Shown here: piece by piece, positions 48,895 to 56,879 of the stretch | Layout: every line of letters starts with the position of its first letter | Position numbering within the stretch: position 1 is the first letter of the stretch | From: Psychrobacter sp. 5A.1 | GTDB lineage: Bacteria; Pseudomonadota; Gammaproteobacteria; Pseudomonadales; Moraxellaceae | DNA: 64,000 nucleotides | Direction of reading: 5' to 3' | Assembly: GCF_030407455.1 (NCBI RefSeq) | Contig: NZ_JASDDJ010000004.1 | Location: forward strand, 1 to 64,000 | Made by a program: the position numbers and the translations under genes | The notes under the pieces: model-generated | What the model saw: the letters and a program-made list of their open reading frames with translations, nothing else | Database searches by the model: none | Told to the model about the DNA's origin: nothing

Positions 48895-49443
48895 TTAGCT
48901 TACCGACGCTAGCATATAATCAACAGCCGCTTTGACCTGTGCTTCGGTGACGCCGTTTACCGCTTGCGCTGGCATTTTATTAAAGCCTTTCACAGAGTGC
49001 ATATACAGCGTCTCTTTATCTTTGGTCAGGCGAGCTGCCCAAGCTGCCGTATCACCATATTTTGGTGCATTGAGCAAACCAGCAGCATGACAGACCTGAC
49101 AGTTTGATTCATATAGTTTAGCACCTGCATCCGCCGCCAACACTTCAGGTTCAGCAGCAATGTCAGAATCAACAGCAACCTCAGGCACTACTTCCTCTTC
49201 GACTACCCTATCGGTAGACTCTGTTTCTGTTTCTGTTTTTGGTTCTGACTCAATAACAGGCTCAGGCGTCGTGACCTCAGGTTCTGCTACAGTTATTTCT
49301 TCCACAGCGGTAGCAGGTTCGTTGGCTGCCGTAGGCGCTTCAGTGGTTGTGTTATCACCACTACAAGCACTCAATGCCAGTATTGCACTCATACTGATCA
49401 CAGACAATCTCAGCTTGTTCATATACGGTCGTATATCAATCAT
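48895..49443 (-). CDS. Cytochrome c5-like lipoprotein
   Basis: A 182-residue exported c-type cytochrome. The signal peptide ends in a lipobox (LALSAC), so it is probably membrane-tethered. An acidic linker rich in Glu, Pro, Thr and Val runs from residue 35 to 100. The heme domain has CQVCHAAGLLNAPKYGD and the Met-ligand region KGFNKMPAQ. It resembles cytochrome c5/c555, electron carriers to oxidases; the partner is unknown. The ATG at 49443 has AAGGG seven bases upstream. Confidence 0.88.
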   Translation of the reverse strand: MIDIRPYMNKLRLSVISMSAILALSACSGDNTTTEAPTAANEPATAVEEITVAEPEVTTPEPVIESEPKTETETESTDRVVEEEVVPEVAVDSDIAAEPEVLAADAGAKLYESNCQVCHAAGLLNAPKYGDTAAWAARLTKDKETLYMHSVKGFNKMPAQAVNGVTEAQVKAAVDYMLASVS

Positions 49444-49553
49444 GGTTTTACCCTTACTTAGTCAGTCTGTAATCATTTAATAGTGCAATATAATAAGCTT
49501 AAAATACTTATGTATGCTACTGATGACTGTTTAATAGTCCACTCAGCACTAGC

Positions 49554-49847
49554 TTATTCGGCAGTGGTTGCCGCTGCGTCTTCAGTCGCCATATCCGCGC
49601 TATCAGTAGCTGTTACTTCTACCGCAGCCTCTGTACCAGCTGCATCAGCCGCTGGCATCGGTGCTGTTTCTGGAAACTTCATATCTTCAGCGGGTGGCGC
49701 ATTTTTTATAGCAAGCTCAGCAGCTTCGTCAACGCGATCGATTGCTAATACTTCATGCTCTTCACCACCGCCACAAGCGCTCACGCTCACACCTAAAGCG
49801 ACGATAAGTGCCGTGCTCAACGCTGTATTCAATACTGTTTTTTTCAT
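49554..49847 (-). CDS. Small Ala/Glu-rich lipoprotein
   Basis: A 97-residue protein with signal peptide and lipobox (VSVSAC followed by GGG). The mature part is low complexity: Ala, Glu, Thr and Pro, with no recognised domain. The ATG at 49847 has GAGG eight bases upstream. It lies 110 bases upstream of the cytochrome c5-like gene on the same strand. A longer frame on the opposite strand is a shadow. Confidence 0.65.
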   Translation of the reverse strand: MKKTVLNTALSTALIVALGVSVSACGGGEEHEVLAIDRVDEAAELAIKNAPPAEDMKFPETAPMPAADAAGTEAAVEVTATDSADMATEDAAATTAE

Positions 49848-49871
49848 TCCAACATCCTCAATAAAATACAC

Positions 49872-50218
49872 ACAAAACGGTTCATAGGCTTACTATAATA
49901 TGTAAATTATCATAGCATAAACTCCACCTAAACCGTTATAGACGGTAAGGACTTTTTATTGATAAAGCGTTTTATATGTATTGAATATAGCGCAGAATCG
50001 CTACATTCGAATAGTTACTTAATTCAATGACATCTAGGCAATAAATCATTAAAATCATTGACTTTGTTGGTATTTTTTATTAAAATACCTGCCCTTGTGC
50101 TACTGTACAAGAATTGTCCTAGTTTGAGCTGATGCCGGTAATCTTGAGATATTACGGCTAAATACTAATACACAGCCAAACTAATGCCCTTATATCTCAT
50201 CCTAATCGAGGAGTCTTC
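49872..50218. other. Intergenic region upstream of rpsU
   Basis: No gene in 347 bases. It must hold the rpsU promoter and that of the small lipoprotein. AT-rich and without obvious repeats. Confidence 0.5.
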
Positions 50219-50434
50219 ATGCCTGCAGTTAAGGTTAAAGAAAACGAACCAGTTGATATCGCTATCCGTCGTTTTAAACGTGCTTGTGAAAAAGCTGGTG
50301 TATTATCAGACGTACGTAAGCGCGAGTTTTATGAAAAACCAACGCAAGTACGCAAGCGTAAAAAAGCTGCTGCCGTAAAGCGTTATAAAAAGAAATTACA
50401 ACGCGAAACTATTCGTACTACTCGTATGTACTAA
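50219..50434 (+). CDS. rpsU: 30S ribosomal protein S21
   Basis: A 71-residue, highly basic protein needed for initiation on many mRNAs. [42 protein letters not shown] is standard, as is the Lys/Arg-rich C-terminus. AGGAG lies nine bases before the ATG. A terminator and then yqeY follow. Confidence 0.97.
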
Positions 50435-50470
50435 TCAATACTCTGATTAGTTAAGTACAAGTACTACACT

Positions 50471-50508
50471 AACGCCACTGTTATCCATCGATATCAGTGG
50501 CGTTTTTT
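50471..50508 (+). terminator. Terminator between rpsU and yqeY
   Basis: AACGCCACTG and CAGTGGCGTT form a long stem with a TTATCC...ATAT loop, followed by T6. Leaky readthrough would supply yqeY. Confidence 0.88.
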
Positions 50509-50637
50509 ATGCTACAATTTTTGTTATTACTGCTGACACAATGTTTTATTACAGCCCCAATCAGCAGGTTTTGCTCTAGAAATCTAACAAACAACATCTA
50601 ACGAATAGCATTTAACAGATAAATAAGGATAATAACA

Positions 50638-51087
50638 ATGAGCCAACTTAAACAGACTTTATTAGACAGCATCAAAGTATCCATGAAAGCTCGTGAGCTT
50701 GAGCGCGTTAAAGTATTGCGTAACGTACAAGCAGTCATCAAGCAAATTGAGATTGACCGCCGGATAGAGCTAGATGATGCACAAGTATTAGACGTACTAC
50801 AAAAGCAGTTGAAACAGCGCCAAGAATCACTCACTATTTTTACAGAAAACAATCGTGATGACTTGGCGACCAAAGAACAGTTTGAGATTAATATTATTAA
50901 TGAGTTTATGCCACAGCAAATGAATGATGACGAAATTGCTGCTTTAGTCAACGCTGAAATCGCAGAACAAGGCGCCACCTCTATGCGTGATATGGGCAGC
51001 GTGATGGGTGTCCTAAAGAACAAAACGGCTGGTCGTGCGGATCCTGCCTTGATTTCTAAAATGGTTAAAGACGCGCTACAAGGCTAG
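50638..51087 (+). CDS. yqeY: GatB/YqeY domain protein
   Basis: A 149-residue cytosolic protein with the YqeY fold that resembles the tRNA-binding tail of GatB. Seen: LKQTLLDSIKVSMKARELERVKVLRNV, RQESLTIFTENNRDDLATKE, MRDMGSVMGVLKNKTAGRADPALISKMVK. Function unsettled; it is often beside rpsU, dnaG and rpoD, although dnaG and rpoD are not here. Confidence 0.92.
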   Translation: MSQLKQTLLDSIKVSMKARELERVKVLRNVQAVIKQIEIDRRIELDDAQVLDVLQKQLKQRQESLTIFTENNRDDLATKEQFEINIINEFMPQQMNDDEIAALVNAEIAEQGATSMRDMGSVMGVLKNKTAGRADPALISKMVKDALQG

Positions 51088-51141
51088 CACCTACTATTGG
51101 TTGGCAGGTCTTTTTGCCCAAACAACCGCTTATTTTATAAA

Positions 51142-51177
51142 AGAACCGCCTAAGGCTCAAAGTCTTTGGCGGTTTTT
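51142..51177 (+). terminator. Terminator after yqeY overlapping bepA
   Basis: ACCGCC...GGCGGTTTTT with an inner AAG/CTT pair. It overlaps the last codons of the converging bepA gene. Confidence 0.65.
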
Positions 51178-52841
51178 ATGGCTTTGATTTCTGCATTGAT
51201 ATTGGCCAATAATGGGCGCGCACTATTGGCTTGCGCTGTGGTTTGCAAGCTTTCGGTCAATTGCTTGGCTTGTGTTAAGGACGTCAGCGCACTCTCATAG
51301 CGCCCATTCCACAACTGATCATAACTGCGATAGCGTAATGCATTGATGGTGGCAATATTGGCCAGCTGCGGTGAAGTCGTGGTTTTTGCCAGCTTTTCAT
51401 TGGCCAGTTGCAGACTTTGCCAAGCATAACGATCGCTTGGCTGCTGCTCTGTCAGTGGCTTTAACAACGCTTGAGCTTTTATCGGCTGATTGCTATTGGT
51501 CAGTGCTTCGGCCAAATAAAGACGCAAATCACGGCGCTCAGGATAGATGCGCTGCTGGCTTTCTAGAATTTGTGCAGCTTCTGACCACTTACCTTGCTCC
51601 GTTAGCATATAGCTGTGGGTGATTGACAATAAAGGCTCTAACAGTTGACGCTGTGTGATTGGCAGTGCATTTATCTCAGCCAGTAGCTTGTTAGCATCTG
51701 TAAAACGTTGCTGTTCACTATACCAGTACATCAATGCGAGTTTGGCACCCAGACTGTTTTTAGCAGCTGTTGTCAGCGTCACTTCAGACGCATGTTTACC
51801 AGTAATTTGTACGCGCCAATACAGCAAATCAAACAGCGATTGGTGGCGCTGCTGCTTATTAAGTGACAATGGTGGGTAATACTGTGCGCGACTTTGTGCT
51901 TCACTTAAGCGCTCATTGCTCAGGGGATGCGAACGTACGAAGCTTGGCAAAAACCGATTTTCAATCTGGTTCAGCTGGCTTCGTTGATTCATCGTGGCAA
52001 AAAACCGTGGCATCGCCCTAGGATCATAGCCTGCTTGGGTCATAATCTGCATGCCTACTCGGTCGGCCTCACGTTCATTATTACGGCTGAACGCCATGCT
52101 GCTATTCATCGTCGCAGTTTGACTTCCCATCATCACAGCCGCCGCTGCGTCACCATCGACAGCGGAGGCAGCAATTGCCGCTAGCATACCGCCTATCTGC
52201 ATCAGCAAGGCTTTTTTACGTTCGTCAGCACCGCTTTCATAGTGCCGTTGACTGATATGCGCGACTTCGTGCGCAACGACGCTTGCCAGCTCATCCATAC
52301 TACTCGCAGCCAATATTGTCCCAGTATTTAGCCCGATGACACCGCCTGGTGCCGCAAAAGCATTGATACTAGGATTATCAATAATAACCAAACCAAGTGG
52401 TGCTTGCTGACGCGCTTGGGCATTGAGACGCCACGTCATGTCTTTGACCGTTTCTTGCACCCAAGGATCATGCTCCATTCTGACACGGCCATTGATATTT
52501 TGTAGCGACCACTCTCCAAGCATTTTATTTTGATACTGCTCAGCGAAGCTCAATCCTTGCCCGCGCAAATTCGGTAAATCCAATGTTTGTGAATCTGGCG
52601 TTTGCCACCCATTATCAGCTAGTGGCGACGCTTGACTATTACTCCCATGAGCACTGGTAGCCATCACCACTATCAATAGTGTCGTTGATAATCCTAACTT
52701 TATGCTATTTGACAAAGATAATTCCTTAGAATAATGGCTATTTTTTTGCCTAAAAGAATCAGATAAAGTACCTACCGATAGCTTAGCCATCGAAGGAATA
52801 ATAGCTTCATCAAATTGCGACGGTTTATTATCGTGGTACAA
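51150..52841 (-). CDS. bepA: BepA-like periplasmic M48 metalloprotease
   Basis: A periplasmic quality-control protease and chaperone for outer-membrane assembly (LptD). The M48 domain has the zinc motif HEVAHISQRH and the downstream Glu in NEREADRVGMQIM. The C-terminal half is TPR-like (EQGKWSEAAQILESQQRIYPERRDLRLYLAEAL). The frame opens with TTG at 52841, with AGGA seven bases before it, giving 563 residues. This places the hydrophobic export segment (LGLSTTLLIVVMATSAHG) about 45 residues in, so a later start is possible. Compared with E. coli BepA (487 residues) the extra length is mostly N-terminal. Confidence 0.88.
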   Translation of the reverse strand: MYHDNKPSQFDEAIIPSMAKLSVGTLSDSFRQKNSHYSKELSLSNSIKLGLSTTLLIVVMATSAHGSNSQASPLADNGWQTPDSQTLDLPNLRGQGLSFAEQYQNKMLGEWSLQNINGRVRMEHDPWVQETVKDMTWRLNAQARQQAPLGLVIIDNPSINAFAAPGGVIGLNTGTILAASSMDELASVVAHEVAHISQRHYESGADERKKALLMQIGGMLAAIAASAVDGDAAAAVMMGSQTATMNSSMAFSRNNEREADRVGMQIMTQAGYDPRAMPRFFATMNQRSQLNQIENRFLPSFVRSHPLSNERLSEAQSRAQYYPPLSLNKQQRHQSLFDLLYWRVQITGKHASEVTLTTAAKNSLGAKLALMYWYSEQQRFTDANKLLAEINALPITQRQLLEPLLSITHSYMLTEQGKWSEAAQILESQQRIYPERRDLRLYLAEALTNSNQPIKAQALLKPLTEQQPSDRYAWQSLQLANEKLAKTTTSPQLANIATINALRYRSYDQLWNGRYESALTSLTQAKQLTESLQTTAQANSARPLLANINAEIKAIKTAKDFEP

Positions 52842-53043
52842 GTGCGTATCCTATAAGATGATTGACGACGTCTTTTCGACTATACGAGCTTGTTTGCATA
52901 AGGTCAATTCTACGATGAACTTAACTACCAATAACGCAGCCATGCGTCACGATTGCGCAACATGACTGTGTAATTATTTATTAGGTAGTTCTTAGTGGAG
53001 CAATTCTTAATCATCTAAGTATTGGTTATATTAAGTATTGGCT

Positions 53044-53152
53044 ATATGTAGTTGATCCAATTTGAAAGTAGTACAAAGCAACCGAGTGCAGATTTATATG
53101 TAATATTTCAAGCGAGGTTAACGCTGTCACTTTTTTATAGTGGGTCAACGAT
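53044..53152 (-). mobile_element. MITE-like family 4, copy 1
   Basis: About 109 bases sharing GTAGTTGATCCAATTTGAAAG, AACCGAGTG and TTTTATAGTGGGTCAAC with the copy at 55855, in opposite orientation. The ends (ATGTAGTTGATCC/GGGTCAACGAT) are imperfect inverted repeats. Confidence 0.75.
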
Positions 53153-53247
53153 GGTTCTAATGAACCGAACACGGCGTTGACTATATTCAACTGCAACTAT
53201 ACATTGTCTATTTGGTATAATGATGCACTATGATAGTAGGCTTAGAT

Positions 53248-53267
53248 TAGAGCGTGTTGAACATTGT
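53248..53267. repeat. Solo family-3 MITE end
   Basis: TAGAGCGTGTTGAACATT matches the left arm of the 66-base element at 26043, without a partner arm. Confidence 0.45.
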
Positions 53268-53361
53268 GTGATATGTATTTGGTGGTTCATAGTCGTATCT
53301 AAGATCAAAGCCTATTGCTAATAATACACACTAAAATACTGACATCCATAAGGGTTAAGTT

Positions 53362-53817
53362 ATGTCCGCTGATAGTAAACCAGTCATCGAACGCGCATCG
53401 CATGTTATCCGTTTATCAGCGAATCTAACTGACGTACAGCAGCAAGATATTAATAACTTACTAGAGCTGCTACCGACTGAAAGTCATAATTCAGATGATG
53501 TAGCTACAGCGCAACCTGAACTGAACATAAAAAGCTTCGTTGATGGACGCGGTCTTGCTTGCCCGATGCCATTGTTAAAAACTAAGGTCGCATTACGTGA
53601 CGTAACAGTTGGCGAATCACTGTACGTGGTTGCAACCGACCCTAACTCACAAGCTGATATCACAGCGTTTTGCAGGCAAAGCCAGCAATCACAGGCGACT
53701 GACTATTTAGATCTAGTCGTCAATGAAGTTACTGACCACTCGTCAGTCGATGGCACATCATTACAGCGTTTCGCTACAATATATCACTTCATCATTACCA
53801 AAACTGATAGCAACTAA
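53362..53817 (+). CDS. TusA-family sulfurtransferase-like protein
   Basis: A 151-residue protein. The TusA/SirA fold starts near residue 55 with DGRGLACPMPLLKTKVAL, where the Cys before PMP is the sulfur-carrying residue, followed by ESLYVVATDPNSQADITAFCRQ. The C-terminus FATIYHFIITK fits the last strand. An N-terminal extension of about 55 residues (ADLTDVQQQDINNLLELLP) is not part of TusA. Canonical TusA has about 80 residues and passes sulfur to tRNA-modifying enzymes; the partner here is unknown. rpoH follows by 78 bases. Confidence 0.83.
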   Translation: MSADSKPVIERASHVIRLSANLTDVQQQDINNLLELLPTESHNSDDVATAQPELNIKSFVDGRGLACPMPLLKTKVALRDVTVGESLYVVATDPNSQADITAFCRQSQQSQATDYLDLVVNEVTDHSSVDGTSLQRFATIYHFIITKTDSN

Positions 53818-53895
53818 GCGCTGCTATCCTTTACAATCAAATCATAAAGATTTTTATCTGACTATTTGCTTAACTATTTAACCAAGGTCAAGAAT

Positions 53896-54921
53896 ATGGC
53901 TAATACTTCTACTGATGCTGAAAAAACGAGTAAAAAAGACGATGCAGCACCTGTAAAAAACGAAGCACGTGATGCAGCATTGAAAGCTGCGGCACAGCGA
54001 CCACCTTATGATGCGGATGCCCTAGGTGATACCAGTACTCGTGACTTAGTACCAGCTATGCCAACCCATTTATCAGCGCCAGGGGTCAATCTGGGTGCGT
54101 ATATCAATACCGTCCATCAAATCCCAATCCTAACGCCAATACAAGAGCAAGAGTTGGCGCATCGCTATTATGACGAAGGCGATGTTGAGGCAGCACGGTT
54201 GCTCGTGATGTCGCATCTGCGTTTTGTGATTCACATTGCACGTAGCTACTCGGGCTATGGACTGCCACAAGCCGATTTAATTCAAGAAGGTAATTTAGGA
54301 CTCATGAAGGCTGTAAAACGCTTTGATCCCAACAAAGGTGTGCGCTTGGTATCCTTTGCCGTGCATTGGATTAAAGCTGAGATTCACGAGTTTGTGATTC
54401 GTAACTGGCGCATTGTGAAGGTCGCAACCACCAAAGCCCATCGTAAGTTGTTCTTTAATTTACGTAGCCTCAAAAAAACCAATAACCAGCTGACACTAGA
54501 AGAAGCGGATGCTATCGCTAATGACTTGAATGTCACGCGCAAGCAAGTGTTAGAGATGGAATCACGTTTGACCTCTTATGACGCCTCATTTGAAGCGCAG
54601 TCGAGCGACGATGATGATGGTCGCTATGCCCCGCAGCTGTTTTTAGAAGATGGTATCGATCCAGCTGAGCAGTTAGAAGAAGCGGATTGGGAAGAAAACA
54701 ATTCATCAGCGTTAATCGCCGCGATGGGCACTTTAGATGATCGCTCACGTGACATCGTTGAGCAACGTTGGCTTTCTGAGCAAAAATCAACCTTGCATGA
54801 GCTAGCAGCGGTCTACTCTATCTCAGCTGAGCGCGTCCGTCAGATCGAAAAGAATGCCATGGACAAAATCCGTGATGCGATGACCATTGATAGTGTGATT
54901 TTGCCAGATGATATTCAGTAG
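53896..54921 (+). CDS. rpoH: Heat-shock sigma factor RpoH (sigma-32)
   Basis: A 341-residue sigma factor for heat-shock genes. Region 2: EQELAHRYYDEGDVEAARLLVMSHLRFVIHIARSYSGYGLPQADLIQEGNLGLMKAVKRFDP. RpoH box QRWLSEQ is present near the start of region 4. HTH: LHELAAVYSISAERVRQIEKNAMDKIR. About 65 residues at the N-terminus are extra against E. coli (284). The ATG at 53896 has AAGG eight bases upstream; the frame opens 10 codons earlier. Confidence 0.95.
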   Translation: MANTSTDAEKTSKKDDAAPVKNEARDAALKAAAQRPPYDADALGDTSTRDLVPAMPTHLSAPGVNLGAYINTVHQIPILTPIQEQELAHRYYDEGDVEAARLLVMSHLRFVIHIARSYSGYGLPQADLIQEGNLGLMKAVKRFDPNKGVRLVSFAVHWIKAEIHEFVIRNWRIVKVATTKAHRKLFFNLRSLKKTNNQLTLEEADAIANDLNVTRKQVLEMESRLTSYDASFEAQSSDDDDGRYAPQLFLEDGIDPAEQLEEADWEENNSSALIAAMGTLDDRSRDIVEQRWLSEQKSTLHELAAVYSISAERVRQIEKNAMDKIRDAMTIDSVILPDDIQ

Positions 54922-54945
54922 CCTTAAGATGATACGAGTTGTTCA

Positions 54946-55320
54946 ATGTTAAATTGGCTCGGTATTGCAGCGATTAATATGGCTATTGCCGTTGCCTTGG
55001 GCGCGTTTGGTGCACATGGTCTAGAAGGTCGTGTCAGCACTCAACAGCTTGAATGGTGGCAGACTGCAACGCTATATTTATTTGTACATGCGCTTGGATT
55101 GTTGCTTGTTGGTTTACTGATTCGTCTGAAATACATGACTCAGACGACAGCTTGGCTGCTTCAAATTGGCATTATCATTTTCGCGGGTAGTCTGTACGCC
55201 ATGACGCTTGGCGCCCCACGCTGGTTTGGTGCGATTACACCTATTGGCGGCATCCTCATGATTGCAGGTTGGTTATGGCTTGCGGTTTCTATGTTTCGAT
55301 TGAAAGACTCGGCTCTTTAG
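54946..55320 (+). CDS. DUF423 membrane protein
   Basis: A 124-residue inner-membrane protein with four helices and the DUF423 signature GIAAINMAIAVALGAFGAHGL, then QTATLYLFVHALGLL and TLGAPRWFGAITPIGGILMIAGW. Function unknown; the family includes E. coli YgdD. It starts 24 bases after rpoH and is likely on the same transcript. Confidence 0.9.
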   Translation: MLNWLGIAAINMAIAVALGAFGAHGLEGRVSTQQLEWWQTATLYLFVHALGLLLVGLLIRLKYMTQTTAWLLQIGIIIFAGSLYAMTLGAPRWFGAITPIGGILMIAGWLWLAVSMFRLKDSAL

Positions 55321-55465
55321 ATTCGCGGTTCCTTCGTAGTTCAATGGCTATTAAAGATTGTTAGCTTATGGTGTGAGTAGCGACATGAGTATTCGTAAAT
55401 AAAACAAAAAATACGTATCGAACAGCGGGTACAAAGGAATTTTAAACTATTAGGGAGTATTTAAT

Positions 55466-55666
55466 ATGAGCACCATTACTGTCAATGGTAAAAGCTTACA
55501 AACCACCCATCAGACTGTGCAACTGGTCATCAATGAGCTTGGTCTTAGTCAAGGTCGCTATGCTGTAGAAGTCGACGGTGAGCTGATGCCAAAAAGCGAA
55601 CTGACTCATTTACGGATCGTAGAAGGTATGAATATCGAAGTGGTACAGGCTGTCGGTGGAGGTTGA
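55466..55666 (+). CDS. thiS: Thiamine sulfur carrier ThiS
   Basis: A 66-residue ubiquitin-like protein ending in the required GlyGly (VQAVGGG), which is adenylylated and thiocarboxylated to donate sulfur to ThiG. Typical features: MSTITVNGKS and VVEG/IVEGMNIEVVQAVGGG. thiG is 27 kb away, so the pathway genes are dispersed. A family-1 MITE begins seven bases after the stop. Confidence 0.93.
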   Translation: MSTITVNGKSLQTTHQTVQLVINELGLSQGRYAVEVDGELMPKSELTHLRIVEGMNIEVVQAVGGG

Positions 55667-55672
55667 GTATAC

Positions 55673-55846
55673 TAGGGCGTGTAGTCAATTCAAACGAGTG
55701 TACTCTAAATGGGCTAAAAACAGCTAAATTTTGCCAAACATCGTCAAATAATTGGTCAATATCTCGATATTATCTGCACTATTTTCCTCGTTTGACGGCA
55801 ATTTATCTCATTTTTATCACCATTTTTAAAATGAGGACACGCCCTA
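55673..55846 (-). mobile_element. MITE family 1, copy F
   Basis: 174 bases, ends TAGGGCGTGTAGTCAATTC and AAATGAGGACACGCCCTA, inverted relative to copy D. It lies seven bases past thiS and nine bases before a family-4 element. Confidence 0.88.
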
Positions 55847-55854
55847 ACAGCTCA

Positions 55855-55961
55855 TATAGTCAATCCACTATAAAAGAGCGGCAGCGTTACCCTCACTTGA
55901 AGTATTCTATATACATCTACACTCGGTTGCCTTGTACCACTTTCAAATTGGATCAACTATA
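55855..55961 (+). mobile_element. MITE-like family 4, copy 2
   Basis: 107 bases with ends TATAGTCAATCCA and TGGATCAACTATA, an imperfect 13-base inverted repeat flanked by TA. Reverse complement matches the 53044 copy over most of its length. Confidence 0.8.
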
Positions 55962-55998
55962 GCAAGCAAGCTTTTGGCCACTTTAGATTTTTAGCACT

Positions 55999-56040
55999 AA
56001 AAAAGACCTCAACGCATGGTACGTTTGAGGTCTTTTTTTA
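55999..56040. terminator. Bidirectional terminator after hpf
   Basis: AAAAAAGACCTCAAACGTACC...GAGGTCTTTTTTT-type stem: AAGACCTCAA and TTGAGGTCTT around GCGATGGTACG-like loop, with A and T tracts on both sides. It can stop hpf (-) and rightward transcripts. Confidence 0.85.
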
Positions 56041-56139
56041 CGTTAATTACAAACTATGCAGCAGCTACTTATAAATTTTTATTCTCTTAGTCTACTTTCA
56101 CTAGCTTGTAACGTCAATCTTCACCATTTAACACTTCAA

Positions 56140-56520
56140 TTATGCGGCTGGTACCGCTTCTTCAGGGCTGAGATCCTGATAGCGACTATCACGCCCTGCA
56201 CCCTGAGTCTTTTTGCGCTCTTGACGGGTTTTGTACTTGCGTACTTGTCTATCTAGCTTGTCTGCCATCTCATTAATGGCTTTATACATATCATCTTCAT
56301 ACGCCTGGACAAACATTTCTTGACCTGAGACACGCATAATTGCTTCAGCTTTATGGCTCTTTTTACCGCCGTCACCAGCACCGCTGTTGTCTAACGATAA
56401 AATCACTTGAATACTTTGTATCTGATCGAAGTGACGCTCTACTTTTTCAAGCTTCTCGCGTACTGCTGTGTCCATGGCTTCGGTAACGCTGATATGATGA
56501 CCACTGATAGAAACATTCAT
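56140..56520 (-). CDS. hpf: Ribosome hibernation promoting factor
   Basis: A 126-residue short-type HPF. MNVSISGHHISVTEAMDTAVREKLEKVERHFDQI is the standard start; KAEAIMRVSGQEMFVQAYEDDMYKAINEMADKLDRQVRKYK carries the basic face that binds the 30S. It inactivates ribosomes in stationary phase by 100S dimer formation. A tail of about 25 residues (Gly/Asp/Pro) is extra to E. coli HPF (95). It lies downstream of rpoN, a widely conserved neighbourhood. Confidence 0.93.
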   Translation of the reverse strand: MNVSISGHHISVTEAMDTAVREKLEKVERHFDQIQSIQVILSLDNSGAGDGGKKSHKAEAIMRVSGQEMFVQAYEDDMYKAINEMADKLDRQVRKYKTRQERKKTQGAGRDSRYQDLSPEEAVPAA

Positions 56521-56879
56521 ATTATTGTCCTTTTATTTATAACTCACAATCAACAGATGAGGTAGCATTCTTGCTTTTATCATCCTGCCTTACCAATAAC
56601 TACTCCAATGCCTCTAGTATTGTGTCGACGTATCCTTTTATCGTCTCCTTTATTAGTTGTAAATAAATACTATAAATTGGCGCTTGGTTTTTGTTGTTGG
56701 TATGACTCTAATTTGTCATGAAAATCGAATAGTAGCAAGACGTTAAATTGTAATTAAGTGTAACAAAAACTGTTGTTTCTATCAGGTTTCTATATAATCA
56801 AAAAATTTTATTTTTTATATCTGTATTGCACTATACAGACAGGTAGCCATTAAGCTTATAGAAAGATGAACTTAGATAA
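56521..56879. other. Intergenic region rpoN/hpf
   Basis: No gene in 359 bases, very AT-rich. The gap is large for this pair, so hpf probably has its own promoter. Confidence 0.5.

Larger units (their letters stand above)
52842..53361. other. Intergenic region bepA/tusA-like with repeats
   Basis: No gene in 520 bases. It contains a family-4 element (53044-53152), a further GTTGACTATATTCAAC-type inverted sequence near 53175-53190, and a solo MITE end at 53248. Divergent promoters must also lie here. Confidence 0.6.

Noticed and set aside
49483-49887. A 134-codon plus-strand frame, rich in Ala and Ser, across the small lipoprotein gene
   Set aside because: It is antisense to a minus-strand ORF with a proper ribosome site, signal peptide and lipobox; its composition is what an Ala-rich gene gives in reverse.
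55663-55962. A 99-codon plus-strand frame after thiS
   Set aside because: It is made of a family-1 and a family-4 element; the same TAIYLIFITIFKM stretch appears in the other family-1 copy C.
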